The notes under the pieces: model-generated
Seen by the model: only the letters and a program-made list of their open reading frames with translations
The model's database searches: none
What the model was told of the DNA's origin: nothing
From: Paracoccaceae bacterium
GTDB taxonomy: Bacteria > Pseudomonadota > Alphaproteobacteria > Rhodobacterales > Rhodobacteraceae
Assembly: GCA_026710155.1 (NCBI GenBank)
Contig: JAPORQ010000078.1
Span: 1-55,534, forward strand
Length of the DNA: 55,534 bases
Reading direction: 5' to 3'
Translations under genes and position numbers: made by a program
In this document: piece after piece, positions 29,309-38,765 of the stretch
Position numbering within the stretch: position 1 is the first letter of the stretch
Layout of the letters: each line of letters starts with the position of its first letter

Positions 29309-29971
29309 ATGAAACGATTGTCAATACCCCCCCCCACTTTTAGCCTGGCCGCCGCCCTGCTGGCCGTGGGGTTCTCCATGCCGGCCCTTGCGGATCCAGA
29401 AGTCTGGCTGCAACACCATGGTTCATGGTCAAAGGATGCGGTCAGTTTCAACTTGACCTGCTCGAACGAATACGCTGTTTCACCTTATGGGCACACTTTT
29501 GATTATGACAACCCGATTGATAACATCCCGGTGACACCAACATCAGGGCCCACCCCCAACTGGATCGCCCCCGGCGGCTATCCGGCCAGCACCCATATCT
29601 ATGTGGAGGCTCGAGACATAGGGGAGGATTTTGCGAAAGTGGCCATGGATAACGAAGCGCTTCCGGCCGACCATCCGGGTCGGGCCTGGGGGAAAACGAA
29701 ATGGTGCGAACTCTGGAATGATTGCAGGGAAGTCCGCACAATGGAAATTGACATACGGCTAACAACTTCACCTTCCGTTTCACCTGCCGTGACCCTGGTC
29801 GACCACAATTCATCCGCATCCGGGGAGAGCACGATTCAGGTGACACGCGGGGCTTATACCTCTTTCAGGGGAAAAATCGTCACGGTCAGCCGGTTATGTA
29901 CCACCGCTGGGCAAAACATACGGGTGACGGTCGGAGGCCAGCAAGTCGGCTCGGCGAGGCCTTTGGATTAG
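29309..29971 (+). CDS. Predicted secreted protein of unknown function
   Basis: The product has 220 residues with a clear signal peptide (residues 1-28, hydrophobic FSLAAALLAVGFSM, cleavage after ALA). The mature part has four cysteines (in LTCSN, KWCELWNDC and RLCTT), which could form two disulfides, and its C-terminal third is beta-rich. I do not recognise the family. ATG at 29309 is supported by a good AAGGAGA site 8 bp upstream; an earlier in-frame start would precede the signal peptide. Base composition is richer in GC than neighbouring chromosomal genes. It sits between two copies of an ISKra4 end, so it may be mobile-element cargo. Confidence 0.75.
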   Translation: MKRLSIPPPTFSLAAALLAVGFSMPALADPEVWLQHHGSWSKDAVSFNLTCSNEYAVSPYGHTFDYDNPIDNIPVTPTSGPTPNWIAPGGYPASTHIYVEARDIGEDFAKVAMDNEALPADHPGRAWGKTKWCELWNDCREVRTMEIDIRLTTSPSVSPAVTLVDHNSSASGESTIQVTRGAYTSFRGKIVTVSRLCTTAGQNIRVTVGGQQVGSARPLD

Positions 29972-30207
29972 CTGTTGCCCCCCTTGGCAGGCACAAGGTA
30001 GGGGCCTGCTCGACCTTTCCCCGTTTTTCCCTTGCTTCCCGCGTATTACCGTGCGTACTGGTTGCAAAAACGCCTTGCTGTGTTGGAGTGTGAACCACAA
30101 GTCTCGATTGAACTGATTCCATTTCCAGTTTTCCCATTTAACAAGCAATCCGGCGCATCAGGAAGCGACATGCCGACAGTGCCACCCACCCCATTGAAGT
30201 ACCGACA

Positions 30208-30378
30208 CTTCTCCGAAAAGCCTTGTCATGCACGCTTCTGCCCCTTGGGGATAGAAAACGGACAAAACTGAAATGGACGATGAACGAATCAAACCGGAAA
30301 AGATCAAAAACACCAAATTCGGTCATTACATGGCAAAATTAACCGCAATGAAAAAAACACACCCGAGGAAAAACTTAT
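30208..30378 (+). repeat. ISKra4 terminal region, copy 2 (solitary)
   Basis: This is a diverged direct copy of 28853-29002, sharing AACGAATCAA, AAAACACCAAATTCGG, CATGGCAAAATT and ACACACCCG in order. No transposase sequence is attached to it. It closes a segment of about 1.5 kb that contains the secreted-protein gene. The remaining bases up to 30570 hold no recognisable gene. Confidence 0.75.
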
Positions 30379-30570
30379 GTTTTGCAACCTTTCAGGAACG
30401 TTATATTTTCAATTTCTTGTTGAAAAGTGCTCAGCCAGCATTCAATAAAATTTTTTTTGTGATCAATCCTTTCTCAGTAGCTGAAGATGATTTTTGATGA
30501 AAATATCTTTACTTTTCAACATAAACAATAAATTTGAAAAGAATATAACCTACCAAAAAGGACGAAGACC

Positions 30571-31500
30571 CTATTTATTAATTGAGTTTATTTTTGGTAA
30601 GTCCATTCCTTTGACCTCAGCCAAAATGAAATCCCGAAAAACTTTCAATTTTTTGGATTCCTTCAATTCGTAAGAATAAGCCAGATAAAGTGGTATTGGG
30701 GCAGATTCCAAATCGGGTAATACCTTTATAAGTTCTGGTACCATTTCGGCTACATAGCTAGGGAGCAAACCAATACCCAAATTATTTTTTACCCCAAGAA
30801 AAACCCCATAGTAATTGTTGATTGTCATTTGATGATTTACCTTCAAGTTCATCATCTCGTTTATGAATGCCTTTGCTTGTGGTGCATCCAAGGTAGAATT
30901 CTTTTGACTGATCAAGCGATGTTCACTCAAGTCTTCGATCTTTTCGGGAATCCCCATGGAACCTGCATATTCCTTGGTCATGAATAGTCCTAGGGAAGTT
31001 GACATGATTTTTTTTCGAACAAGGTCGGCTTCAGAGGGTTCCTTCATTCTGATGGCTATATCTGCCTCACGCATAGGGAGATCAAGAATTTTATCATCCA
31101 GCATCAGGGTCAGATTGAGATCTGGATATCTCTTGAACAATTTGGGCAAGCGAGGTGAGATCCATAACGTGCCAAAGCCGGTTGTTGTCGTTACCCGCAA
31201 TTCCCCGCGGGCCAATTCACTGAAATCCTTGATCTGGTTGCTGGCTTTTGTCAATTGCTTATCCATGACTTCAACTGCATCAAGAAGAATTGTTCCCTGC
31301 TCGGTAAGAATGGTTCCTCTTGCATGACGATGAAACAGTTGGGTGGACAGGTCTGCTTCCAGTGAACGTATCCGCCTGCTGACTACAGATTGGTGCAATT
31401 GAAGAATTTCGCCAGCGCGGTAAACTGAACCTGACTTGGCTACTTCAAGAAAAACCCTCAGTTTATCCCAATCGTTTAGAGGTAAATTCTGATTGGACAT
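30571..31500 (-). CDS. LysR-family transcriptional regulator
   Basis: The 309-residue protein has a winged helix-turn-helix at residues 8-70 (WDKLRVFLEVAKSGSVYRAGE then LHQSVVSRRIRSLEADL) followed by the two-lobed effector-binding domain (about 95-300). This is the standard LysR layout. The effector is unknown. It lies 39 bp downstream of a short-chain dehydrogenase gene on the same strand, so the dehydrogenase is a plausible target or co-transcribed partner. The start is an ATG. Confidence 0.92.
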   Translation of the reverse strand: MSNQNLPLNDWDKLRVFLEVAKSGSVYRAGEILQLHQSVVSRRIRSLEADLSTQLFHRHARGTILTEQGTILLDAVEVMDKQLTKASNQIKDFSELARGELRVTTTTGFGTLWISPRLPKLFKRYPDLNLTLMLDDKILDLPMREADIAIRMKEPSEADLVRKKIMSTSLGLFMTKEYAGSMGIPEKIEDLSEHRLISQKNSTLDAPQAKAFINEMMNLKVNHQMTINNYYGVFLGVKNNLGIGLLPSYVAEMVPELIKVLPDLESAPIPLYLAYSYELKESKKLKVFRDFILAEVKGMDLPKINSINK

Positions 31501-31539
31501 AATCCATACCCATTTAATTTAGACGCCAAATCTACTGTC

Positions 31540-32325
31540 TTACTTGTAGCCAAGTTGAGACAAATCACATTTAATGCAATTAACAACTGCTGAAGTCCCT
31601 CCATCAACTGGAAGGTCTATACCTGTAATCCAATGACTCTTGTTGCTGATCAGAAACATGATGACTTCAGCCACTTCCTGCGGTGTTCCAGGTCGGCCTA
31701 TACGGTTTATCATTTGGGCCGACCGTTCGCCAAAGGCAGAAATAAAATCGTCAAGTATCCTGGTCTGTATGGCTGCCGGACTTACTGAATTAATTCTGAT
31801 TTCCTTCTTCTTAAGTCCTTCGCAACTTGCCATGGTCCAGACGATAACTGCTTCCTTGGATAAATCGTAGGCTCTTACATGATTTAGTTCTTCTTGCTTA
31901 CAAAAAAAAGTCAGGTCAGAAAGATTTGTAATAGGGATCAACTGCTTTATCTGTGGGAGGTTTTCTTTCCAATTTGAACCTGCTTTGGAGGCCAGGTTTA
32001 CCAGTGAAGAACCGGGATTCATTTTGGGAATGATGATTTCAGAAACCTTCCTTAAGGCCATGAAATTGACGAGAAGAATATCAAGCTCATTCGATTCCCT
32101 TGGAGGCAAGCCTGCAGAATTGATCAAAGCATCAAAATTTCCGGCCAATTCATGTTCGAGTTTATCCAGGCTGTCTACATCTGTAAAATCCGCCTTGATC
32201 CAGGCAACATCATTGATATCGGGTTCCATGACATCAATAATCACTATTTCTTCTGCAATCCCCGCCAGCAAATTGCAACATTCTTTACCAATCCCACTGG
32301 AACCGCCGGTAACCACCACTCTCAT
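31540..32325 (-). CDS. Short-chain dehydrogenase/reductase
   Basis: This 261-residue NAD(P)-dependent oxidoreductase has a Rossmann fold. The coenzyme motif TGGSSGIG is at residues 6-13 and an NSAG element lies near residue 68. The catalytic YDLSK (Tyr-x-x-x-Lys) is at about residues 154-158, and the C-terminal GIDLPVDGGTSA is typical. The inserted segment before the tyrosine resembles 3-alpha-hydroxysteroid dehydrogenase/carbonyl-reductase-like members. The substrate cannot be assigned. It is divergent from glnE over 93 bp and is followed by the LysR gene. Confidence 0.9.
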   Translation of the reverse strand: MRVVVTGGSSGIGKECCNLLAGIAEEIVIIDVMEPDINDVAWIKADFTDVDSLDKLEHELAGNFDALINSAGLPPRESNELDILLVNFMALRKVSEIIIPKMNPGSSLVNLASKAGSNWKENLPQIKQLIPITNLSDLTFFCKQEELNHVRAYDLSKEAVIVWTMASCEGLKKKEIRINSVSPAAIQTRILDDFISAFGERSAQMINRIGRPGTPQEVAEVIMFLISNKSHWITGIDLPVDGGTSAVVNCIKCDLSQLGYK

Positions 32326-32418
32326 AAATTTCTCTCCGGGTTTAAGAAATCTGTATAAGGCTAATTTAACAAAATATAATTGTGTTGTAAGATAAATTCA
32401 GTTTTTCAAAGGTTAAGA

Positions 32419-35238
32419 ATGTCAGCCGAAATTAATTTTGAATCAGGGATTACCAGAACACCCGTTCCTTTGGAAGGAGAGGCTCCAGATATTATGCCGG
32501 AATCTGTTGCCCGGCAATATCCGAATTTTGAACAATTGCTATCACATACAGCATGCTGCAGCCCATATTTGAATAGTTTAATCAATACTGATCCCAAGTG
32601 GCTGGAAGAAATTGCCGGGCAAAATCCAAAGGACATCCTTAACCAACTCTGCACTTTACCGGAACATGAAAATGTCACTCAAACAATCAAAAACCTGCGA
32701 GCAAGAAAGAAAAAGATTGCTCTCTTGACAGCTCTTACCGATTTGGGGGGTATCTGGAATCTCTTTGAGGTAACTGGAGCCCTTACACAATTTGCTGATT
32801 TTTCATGCCAAACACTCCTATCGACTCTCGTTAATGAATCTGCTGACAAGGGAAGATTGCAATTGGACCCGGTGGAAGACCCTGCTGGCATGGGGGGCAT
32901 ATTTATACTCGCAATGGGTAAAATGGGGGGCAGGGAGCTTAATTATTCATCAGACATCGATCTTGTGGTTTTATTTGATGAAAAACGGCATCCGGTCAAT
33001 CGCTTCAATTTTGTCAAATCCGAGTTTGTTAAAATCACTAGAAGGTTTGCCAAGCTCATGGGTGAGGTCTCTGCCGAGGGATATGTGTTTCGAACTGACC
33101 TGAGGTTGCGTCCCGACCCTTTTGTCAACCCTGTTTGCATCTCTGTAGGAGGTGCCGAAAGATATTATGAAAGTTTTGCTAGAACATGGGAACGGGCTGC
33201 CTACATAAAGGCCAGACCCTGTGCCGGCGATATCGGCTCGGCTCAAAACTTTCTTTCCAACATAGAACCTTTTGTCTGGAGGCTCAATCTGGATTTTTCT
33301 GCCATTCAGGACTCAAGTGAAATGAGGTTGAGGATTTGGGAAAACAGGGGAACTGGAGATTGGGAAAACCTGCCGGGTTTCAATTTGAAACTGGGGAAGG
33401 GGGGTATCAGGGAAATCGAATTGTTTGTTCAAACATTCCAAATGGTAGCCGGAGGCAGGGATCAAACCTTGCGGGTTCCAGACACCATGGGAGCTTTGGC
33501 AGCCATTAACCACAAGGGGTGGGTAGATGATGATTCAAAAAGGATTCTAGAAGAAAGTTATTGTAAACTCAGGACCTGGGAGCACAGGGCTCAAATGATC
33601 AGGGATGCACAGACCCATGCCATACCCAAGGTGGAAAATGAAATCGTCCGCATGGCTGCCCTTTATGGCGAGGATAATTTGGACAGATTCCTTAAGGAAA
33701 TAAAATTGACACTTGGGGGGGTTCACAAAACCACTGAAACCTTTTTTTCAACCGATACAGAAGGTCAAGATGAATATGACACCTCCTTCATGGAGGAAAG
33801 CGATTGGGAAACGGTAAATACCTGGCGACAATTGCCTGCCTTCAGAACCGAGAGGGCATCCAAAATATTCGCAAGATTGCATCCCACGATTTTCAACCGA
33901 TTGGCCAGATCAAGTCATCCCCGTGAAGCCCTTCTGCAATTGGATGGCTTTCTGCGGGGACTGCCTGCGGGTGTACAACTATTCTCATTATTCGAGGCCA
34001 ACCAGCACCTGTTGGAGCTTTTGGTGGATACTTGTGCCATGGCTCCTCGATTGGCATCGTCCCTGTCCAAAAACACACAGGTATTTGATGCTGTCCTTGA
34101 GCAGGGTTTTATTGTTCCCCTGGAAGACGAAAAGGTACTTGAGAAAACCCTCAGTGATGGTCTTGGAAAGGCTTCGGACTATGAAAGTGTACTCCGAGTG
34201 GCCAGAAGATGGAACAATGAAAACAATTTCAAGGTGGGTGTACACCTGCTAAAAGGATTATCTAATAGTGAACAAGCCGGTAAATCCTATGCACGACTGG
34301 CAAATTGCGTTATCAAGTCATTGGTACCATTTGTTGTCGAGCAATTTTCCACCACTTATGGACCACCACCCGGTAGAGGATTTGTCTTTCTGGCCATGGG
34401 TTCACTGGGCGCCGAAAGCCTGACTTCACAATCCGACCTGGATTTGATCATGATTTATGATCCCCGGAAGGAAGAGTATTCCCAAGGCAAAAGACCTCTG
34501 GCAGTACAAGCATATTATGCCCGCCTGACACAGGCACTGGTTTCGGCACTTTCATCCCAGATGGCTGAAGGAAAGCTCTTTGAAATCGATATGAGGCTTC
34601 GACCTTCGGGGCGAAAAGGGCCGGTGGCAACCTCGCTCAATTCATTTATCCATTATCAGGAAAATAGTGCTTGGACTTGGGAACATTTGGCTCTTACACG
34701 GGCGCGTTCGCTTGCCGGTAATGAGAAATTGGGAATTGAAATTGAGGATTTCAGGCAGAAACTTATCCACAAGCTTGAGGATTATCCCAAGATAATTACG
34801 GATGTCATTGACATGAGAAGGCGGTTATCTGAAAACACACCTGTTGAACAAAAGGAAGATATATGGGAATGTCGTTTGGGCAAAGGCAAATTGCTGGATA
34901 TTGAATTGCTTGCACAAGCAGGCGCATTGATAACCAACTGCATGGAGAGGGATATTGGTTCGCAATTGCTGGCCAGCTCAGCTAATGGTTTGATGGCCCG
35001 GGAAGAATACGAGGAACTTACTTCTCATTATTCATTGCTAAGGCAGATCATGCAGGTTGCCAGATTAACGGTTGAAGGTAATTTCAACCCAGACTCGACA
35101 GGCAAGGGTGTTATCGAGATTTTATTGCAGCAAACCGGCATGGATTCGATTGAGTCATTGCAGGAAAAGGTTCAAAATCAGACAAAAAATTCTAGGGCAA
35201 TAATTTCGGATTTGATTGACGGTCGTTGGATGAAGTAG
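32419..35238 (+). CDS. glnE: Bifunctional glutamine synthetase adenylyltransferase/deadenylase (GlnE)
   Basis: This 939-residue enzyme adenylylates glutamine synthetase and removes the AMP again, in response to PII, and so sets nitrogen assimilation. Two nucleotidyltransferase domains are visible. The N-terminal one carries MGKMGGRELNYSSDIDLVV (around residue 175) and the C-terminal one carries MGSLGAESLTSQSDLDLIM (around residue 660), each with the paired-aspartate metal motif. Each is followed by a helical GlnD-uridylyltransferase-like domain. The length matches alphaproteobacterial members. I prefer ATG 32419 over an in-frame TTG-type extension to 32380, because family similarity begins after it. 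A small conserved gene follows 12 bp downstream. Confidence 0.96.
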   Translation: MSAEINFESGITRTPVPLEGEAPDIMPESVARQYPNFEQLLSHTACCSPYLNSLINTDPKWLEEIAGQNPKDILNQLCTLPEHENVTQTIKNLRARKKKIALLTALTDLGGIWNLFEVTGALTQFADFSCQTLLSTLVNESADKGRLQLDPVEDPAGMGGIFILAMGKMGGRELNYSSDIDLVVLFDEKRHPVNRFNFVKSEFVKITRRFAKLMGEVSAEGYVFRTDLRLRPDPFVNPVCISVGGAERYYESFARTWERAAYIKARPCAGDIGSAQNFLSNIEPFVWRLNLDFSAIQDSSEMRLRIWENRGTGDWENLPGFNLKLGKGGIREIELFVQTFQMVAGGRDQTLRVPDTMGALAAINHKGWVDDDSKRILEESYCKLRTWEHRAQMIRDAQTHAIPKVENEIVRMAALYGEDNLDRFLKEIKLTLGGVHKTTETFFSTDTEGQDEYDTSFMEESDWETVNTWRQLPAFRTERASKIFARLHPTIFNRLARSSHPREALLQLDGFLRGLPAGVQLFSLFEANQHLLELLVDTCAMAPRLASSLSKNTQVFDAVLEQGFIVPLEDEKVLEKTLSDGLGKASDYESVLRVARRWNNENNFKVGVHLLKGLSNSEQAGKSYARLANCVIKSLVPFVVEQFSTTYGPPPGRGFVFLAMGSLGAESLTSQSDLDLIMIYDPRKEEYSQGKRPLAVQAYYARLTQALVSALSSQMAEGKLFEIDMRLRPSGRKGPVATSLNSFIHYQENSAWTWEHLALTRARSLAGNEKLGIEIEDFRQKLIHKLEDYPKIITDVIDMRRRLSENTPVEQKEDIWECRLGKGKLLDIELLAQAGALITNCMERDIGSQLLASSANGLMAREEYEELTSHYSLLRQIMQVARLTVEGNFNPDSTGKGVIEILLQQTGMDSIESLQEKVQNQTKNSRAIISDLIDGRWMK

Positions 35239-35250
35239 GCAGATGGATAA

Positions 35251-35538
35251 ATGAACAAAAAGTTGAATTATCATTCAGCGGATCCAAGGGGGTTGATCTA
35301 TGAAGCTTATCGGATGGAGCCACTGAAGGATGAAGAATACAGAAGCATTTTCCTTGACTGGGCATTGGGCCTTCCTATGGATCAGGACACTTTTGAATTG
35401 ATTAACGACCTGTTGTCCGTGTACCAGATTGAGTATCCCGATCATCCCATGACCAGGATCCTGTGTGAAGGACTGAAAACCAACAAAACCAGAACCAAAC
35501 GACGTAGGTCAAGGACAAGTAGGAAAACTACGTCCTGA
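35251..35538 (+). CDS. Small conserved protein of unknown function downstream of glnE
   Basis: This 95-residue hydrophilic protein has the conserved pattern DPRGLIYEAYRME followed by FLDWALGLP, then DHPMTRILCEGL and a basic tail of Arg/Lys/Thr residues (last ~20 residues). I recall similar short hypothetical proteins in alphaproteobacteria but no function. It is not SdhE/CptB, since the RGMxE motif is absent. It starts 12 bp after glnE and is probably translated from the same transcript. Confidence 0.75.
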   Translation: MNKKLNYHSADPRGLIYEAYRMEPLKDEEYRSIFLDWALGLPMDQDTFELINDLLSVYQIEYPDHPMTRILCEGLKTNKTRTKRRRSRTSRKTTS

Positions 35539-35733
35539 TATATTTTACTAGGATTTTGTATGTTTGATGATCCTTCATAAGGTGTTTTTGCTCAAATCTT
35601 GCAAATTCCCCCTGATTAAATACATGCTTCAAATTGTTATTTCCTGATTGGCTTATTCACCAATCTCTTGTTCCAGCCGAAAACACATCTCCATCAAAAA
35701 TGATGACAGTGTAAAACTGATTGTAGGCAATGC

Positions 35734-36498
35734 TCAACAGGCCAATACATTGACCAATTCACCACGATTCGACCACTGTATAGGATGCACTTGATAATTT
35801 CTTATCGCATCCACAACGTTATAGGAAACAGTTTTTTCAGAGTCGTTTAGGATTGCATAGGCACAAGCATCAGGGGAACGAACTTCTTTGATGTCGATCC
35901 AAGAAAATGCCATCACTTGCGCGGCATTGCGATCCGGATGATTAATGACTTTCAGGATGCGTTCAGGCTGTTTTTTCGATTTTGGTATGACAAAGTCAAA
36001 ACGATAATCATAACCGCTCTTGCCAGTGAATTTGACATTTTGTGTATAGCGGATATCGGAAATATCTAGCCAATCAGCCACATCATCGTTAAACAGGTTG
36101 GTAAAAATGGGTGTGGCTAGATAGAAGAGATCGTTTACAGTTAGCATTGCCTGCACAAGGCTGTGCTTTTTTAAAGAAAAATTATTTTGAGTTACCTTTA
36201 TCTCTAGAGCCCCTTCATTCTCTTTTACACCTTGGCCATTAAGTATGGCATGAAGCATGGATTTTCGCTTGGGACTGTCTATTTTGCAACCAGATAGCTC
36301 CAAATCATCTAGTATATATCCATCATCCGTCAGAACAAAACCATCATTTGTGTTCTTGGCATAAATCTGCAGGTAATCATTATGTCGGTCTAAATATGGT
36401 GTGGTTATTTCGACGTAGTCTTCAACTTCACGAATTTTCGTTCGGTCTTTAAGCCAAGCCGAGTAACTGTCCAAAAGTGCCTGTATATTATTTATCAT
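35734..36498 (-). CDS. DUF1828/DUF1829-type protein
   Basis: The 254-residue product has an N-terminal DUF1828 part (about residues 10-110, with [15 protein letters not shown] and [17 protein letters not shown]) and a C-terminal DUF1829-like part. Function is unknown. Its ATG overlaps the stop of the upstream gene as ATGA (36495-36498), so the two are translationally coupled. The paired arrangement, small size and accessory location suggest a mobile toxin-antitoxin- or defence-like module. That is inference only. Confidence 0.75.
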   Translation of the reverse strand: MINNIQALLDSYSAWLKDRTKIREVEDYVEITTPYLDRHNDYLQIYAKNTNDGFVLTDDGYILDDLELSGCKIDSPKRKSMLHAILNGQGVKENEGALEIKVTQNNFSLKKHSLVQAMLTVNDLFYLATPIFTNLFNDDVADWLDISDIRYTQNVKFTGKSGYDYRFDFVIPKSKKQPERILKVINHPDRNAAQVMAFSWIDIKEVRSPDACAYAILNDSEKTVSYNVVDAIRNYQVHPIQWSNRGELVNVLAC

Positions 36499-36941
36499 GC
36501 GAACAGTCCCTTGATGATTGGTTGTTCAATTATGTTGCAGTATTGCATGAAATCTTCAAGCATCAGTCGTGGATCAGAGGGATTCGAGAATTTTTTGGAT
36601 GGAACTGGATAAGCCCATTTATCCCCAAACCCTTCCTTGTAAAGATGCAAATGGGGTATATCTATTTCCTCGCCATCCGGGTTGCGATGCGGTGCACCAC
36701 CGAAATCGAGCCTTGCCAAGATCAGGGTTTTTCTTCCGCGATTTTGGTATGTCCCCTTACCAAGAGCAATCTTTGATCACCAAATATCAAGGAAAAAACA
36801 TTCGTTTCCGTCAACTGATACCAAGGGAGCAATGGCTTTTCCACCCAAACCCGAGTAGTTCAAAATATTAGAATCGACACATCTCTTCTCCATGAAAAGA
36901 AGGGCATCAGCTTCTGCTTCAGTAATATTAACTTCAGTCAT
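36495..36941 (-). pseudogene. DUF6978-like protein gene with in-frame TGA
   Basis: From ATG 36941 the minus strand reads 148 codons in one frame to a TGA at 36495. It contains MTEVNITEAEADALLFMEKR at the start and the well-conserved block [17 protein letters not shown][20 protein letters not shown] in the middle. Codon 56 or so (after FFLDIW) is TGA, directly before [17 protein letters not shown]. Both flanks are in frame and look native, so a single base change from an arginine codon (CGA) is the simplest explanation. Internal initiation could still give the 74-residue C-terminal part from 36719. Genes of this type typically precede a DUF1828 gene, as here. Confidence 0.7.
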
Positions 36942-37146
36942 GAAAATCCAATATTGTTTGGTGGACTGATCATTTTCATCTTTATTACTCTATCGGTGAT
37001 TGGAAAATCAAATTCGTTACACTTGAATCCGCTTGAGCCTCCATCAGAAACATGGAATCATAGTGGTCTTTACCTTTTGTTGGGAATATCCCTACGTTAT
37101 TGAAGAATTCTTGCAAAAGAATGCTCTTGGTATCCAATCATGAATA

Positions 37147-38448
37147 CTACTTGGGTCGGTCTTCTACGGGAATATATTCCAGATTGACTTTACCCATGTA
37201 TTTCTGCCTGGGTCTTCCGATCTTCAGTGTGGGATCAACAATCATCTCCTTCCATTGCGAAATCCAACCGACAGTTCTAGACAGGGCAAAAATCGGAGTA
37301 AACATCGAGGTTGGAAAACCCAGGGCATTGAGAATTATGCCAGAATAGAAATCCACATTAGGGTATAGCTTTCTATCTCTGAAATAATCGTCCTCAAGGG
37401 CGATTCTTTCCAGTTCCTTGGCAACATTTAGTATGGGCTTGTTCTTGCTATCAACCAAATCAAGTACTGCATCAGCTGATTTTTTCATTACATGGGCACG
37501 TGGATCAAAGTTTTTATAAACCCTGTGACCAAAACCCATCAACCTGAAGGGATCATTTCTGTCCTTGGCCCTTTTCAGATATTCCGGGATTTTGTCTGGT
37601 GTGCCAATCTCGTGGAGCATCATCAGACATGCTTCATTGGCACCCCCATGGGCAGGGCCCCAAAGGCAGGCAATTCCTGCAGCGATACAGGCAAACGGGT
37701 TGGCGCCTGATGATCCGGCCAACCTGACGGTTGAGGTTGAGGCATTTTGCTCATGATCAGCATGGAGCATGAAAATGCGGTCCATTGCAGTGCTGATGAT
37801 CTCATTGCTTTCATATTTCTCAGCCGGTACAGAGAAACACATCTTCAGGAAATTTGAAGAATAATCAAGATCGTTGCTTGGATAGATATATGGCTGACCA
37901 ATGGAATATTTATGGGCCATGGCAGTGATTGTAGGCAGCTTGGCAATCATCCTGATGCAGGCGATTTCCCTTTGCTGGGGATCATTGATATCAATGGAAT
38001 CATGATAAAACGCCGAAAGCGCTCCAACCACACCTGTGATAATTGCCATTGGATGGGCATCCCGTCGAAACCCTCTGTAGAAATTAATCAACTGCTCATG
38101 AACCATGGTGTGCATGGTAACAAGTTCTTCAAACCGGACCATTTCGTCATAGGTTGGCAAATCACCATAAAGCAGAAGGAAACATACCTCTAGAAAATGG
38201 GAATGTTCGGCAAGATCCTCGATGCTGTAACCCCGGTATTGTAAAATTCCTTTTTCCCCGTCAATAAAGGTTATGTCCGATTGACAGGAAGCTGTGGATG
38301 TAAAGCCTGGATCATAGGTGAAAACATCGGCTTCTTTGTAAAGATTTCTTATATCAATTACATTCGGTCCTGCGGTAGGAGATGTAAATGGAAACTTGTA
38401 TGTCTTACCATTTATATCCATTGAAACAAATCTATTGTCTTTTTTCAT
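37147..38448 (-). CDS. gltA: Citrate synthase
   Basis: This 433-residue enzyme condenses acetyl-CoA and oxaloacetate in the first step of the citric acid cycle. Catalytic motifs are intact: [11 protein letters not shown] with one histidine, [26 protein letters not shown] with the second histidine, and YPNVDFYSG with the aspartate. Length and an N-terminal beta domain indicate the type II hexameric form of Gram-negative bacteria. ATG 38448 has an AGAGG ribosome site about 6 bp upstream; the in-frame TTG at 38463 is less likely. In many alphaproteobacteria gltA follows gltX directly, whereas here 5.4 kb of accessory DNA lies between them. Confidence 0.97.
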   Translation of the reverse strand: MKKDNRFVSMDINGKTYKFPFTSPTAGPNVIDIRNLYKEADVFTYDPGFTSTASCQSDITFIDGEKGILQYRGYSIEDLAEHSHFLEVCFLLLYGDLPTYDEMVRFEELVTMHTMVHEQLINFYRGFRRDAHPMAIITGVVGALSAFYHDSIDINDPQQREIACIRMIAKLPTITAMAHKYSIGQPYIYPSNDLDYSSNFLKMCFSVPAEKYESNEIISTAMDRIFMLHADHEQNASTSTVRLAGSSGANPFACIAAGIACLWGPAHGGANEACLMMLHEIGTPDKIPEYLKRAKDRNDPFRLMGFGHRVYKNFDPRAHVMKKSADAVLDLVDSKNKPILNVAKELERIALEDDYFRDRKLYPNVDFYSGIILNALGFPTSMFTPIFALSRTVGWISQWKEMIVDPTLKIGRPRQKYMGKVNLEYIPVEDRPK

Positions 38449-38590
38449 ATGACCTCTGTGCAATCGTGTTCAGTTGAAATATTGAATGTCAATATTTGAA
38501 AGTAAATCCTGTTTGGTTGAACCAAATCCAAGTAAGTAATGCAACCTCGAAATACCTAACTTAAGGAGGCACTCATTGTGATTTTCAGGA

Positions 38591-38611
38591 GTATTACAAC
38601 TACTGTAATAC
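38591..38611. promoter_or_regulatory. Perfect palindrome upstream of citrate synthase
   Basis: GTATTACA-N5-TGTAATAC is a perfect 8+8-bp dyad, about 140 bp before the gltA start. Its half-site resembles the GT-N3-AC pattern seen for FadR-like GntR regulators. It is a plausible operator for gltA, but the protein is unknown and no regulator gene is adjacent. Confidence 0.45.
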
Positions 38612-38765
38612 ATACTAATGGAAACCATTCTTGTCAACCATATCACGAGCAGGATTATCAATTTTCCAATGATGGTCCACCCACTGTCATCATCCAAAGG
38701 GATAAACTCTACCAAAGGATTACTCACATTTCACCTCCCAACATGCTCGGTCACTTAATGGTTAT

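Noticed and set aside
35251-35538. SdhE/CptB assignment for the small gene after glnE
   Set aside because: The RGMxE flavinylation motif and the fold pattern of SdhE are absent.
36771-36776. TGA in the DUF6978-like gene as a selenocysteine or reassigned codon
   Set aside because: Other genes in the window end normally in TGA, no selenocysteine machinery or recoding structure is visible, and a simple nonsense mutation suffices.
38470-38727. 85-codon minus-strand frame upstream of gltA
   Set aside because: It covers the regulatory palindrome, has a poor start and an unlikely composition.
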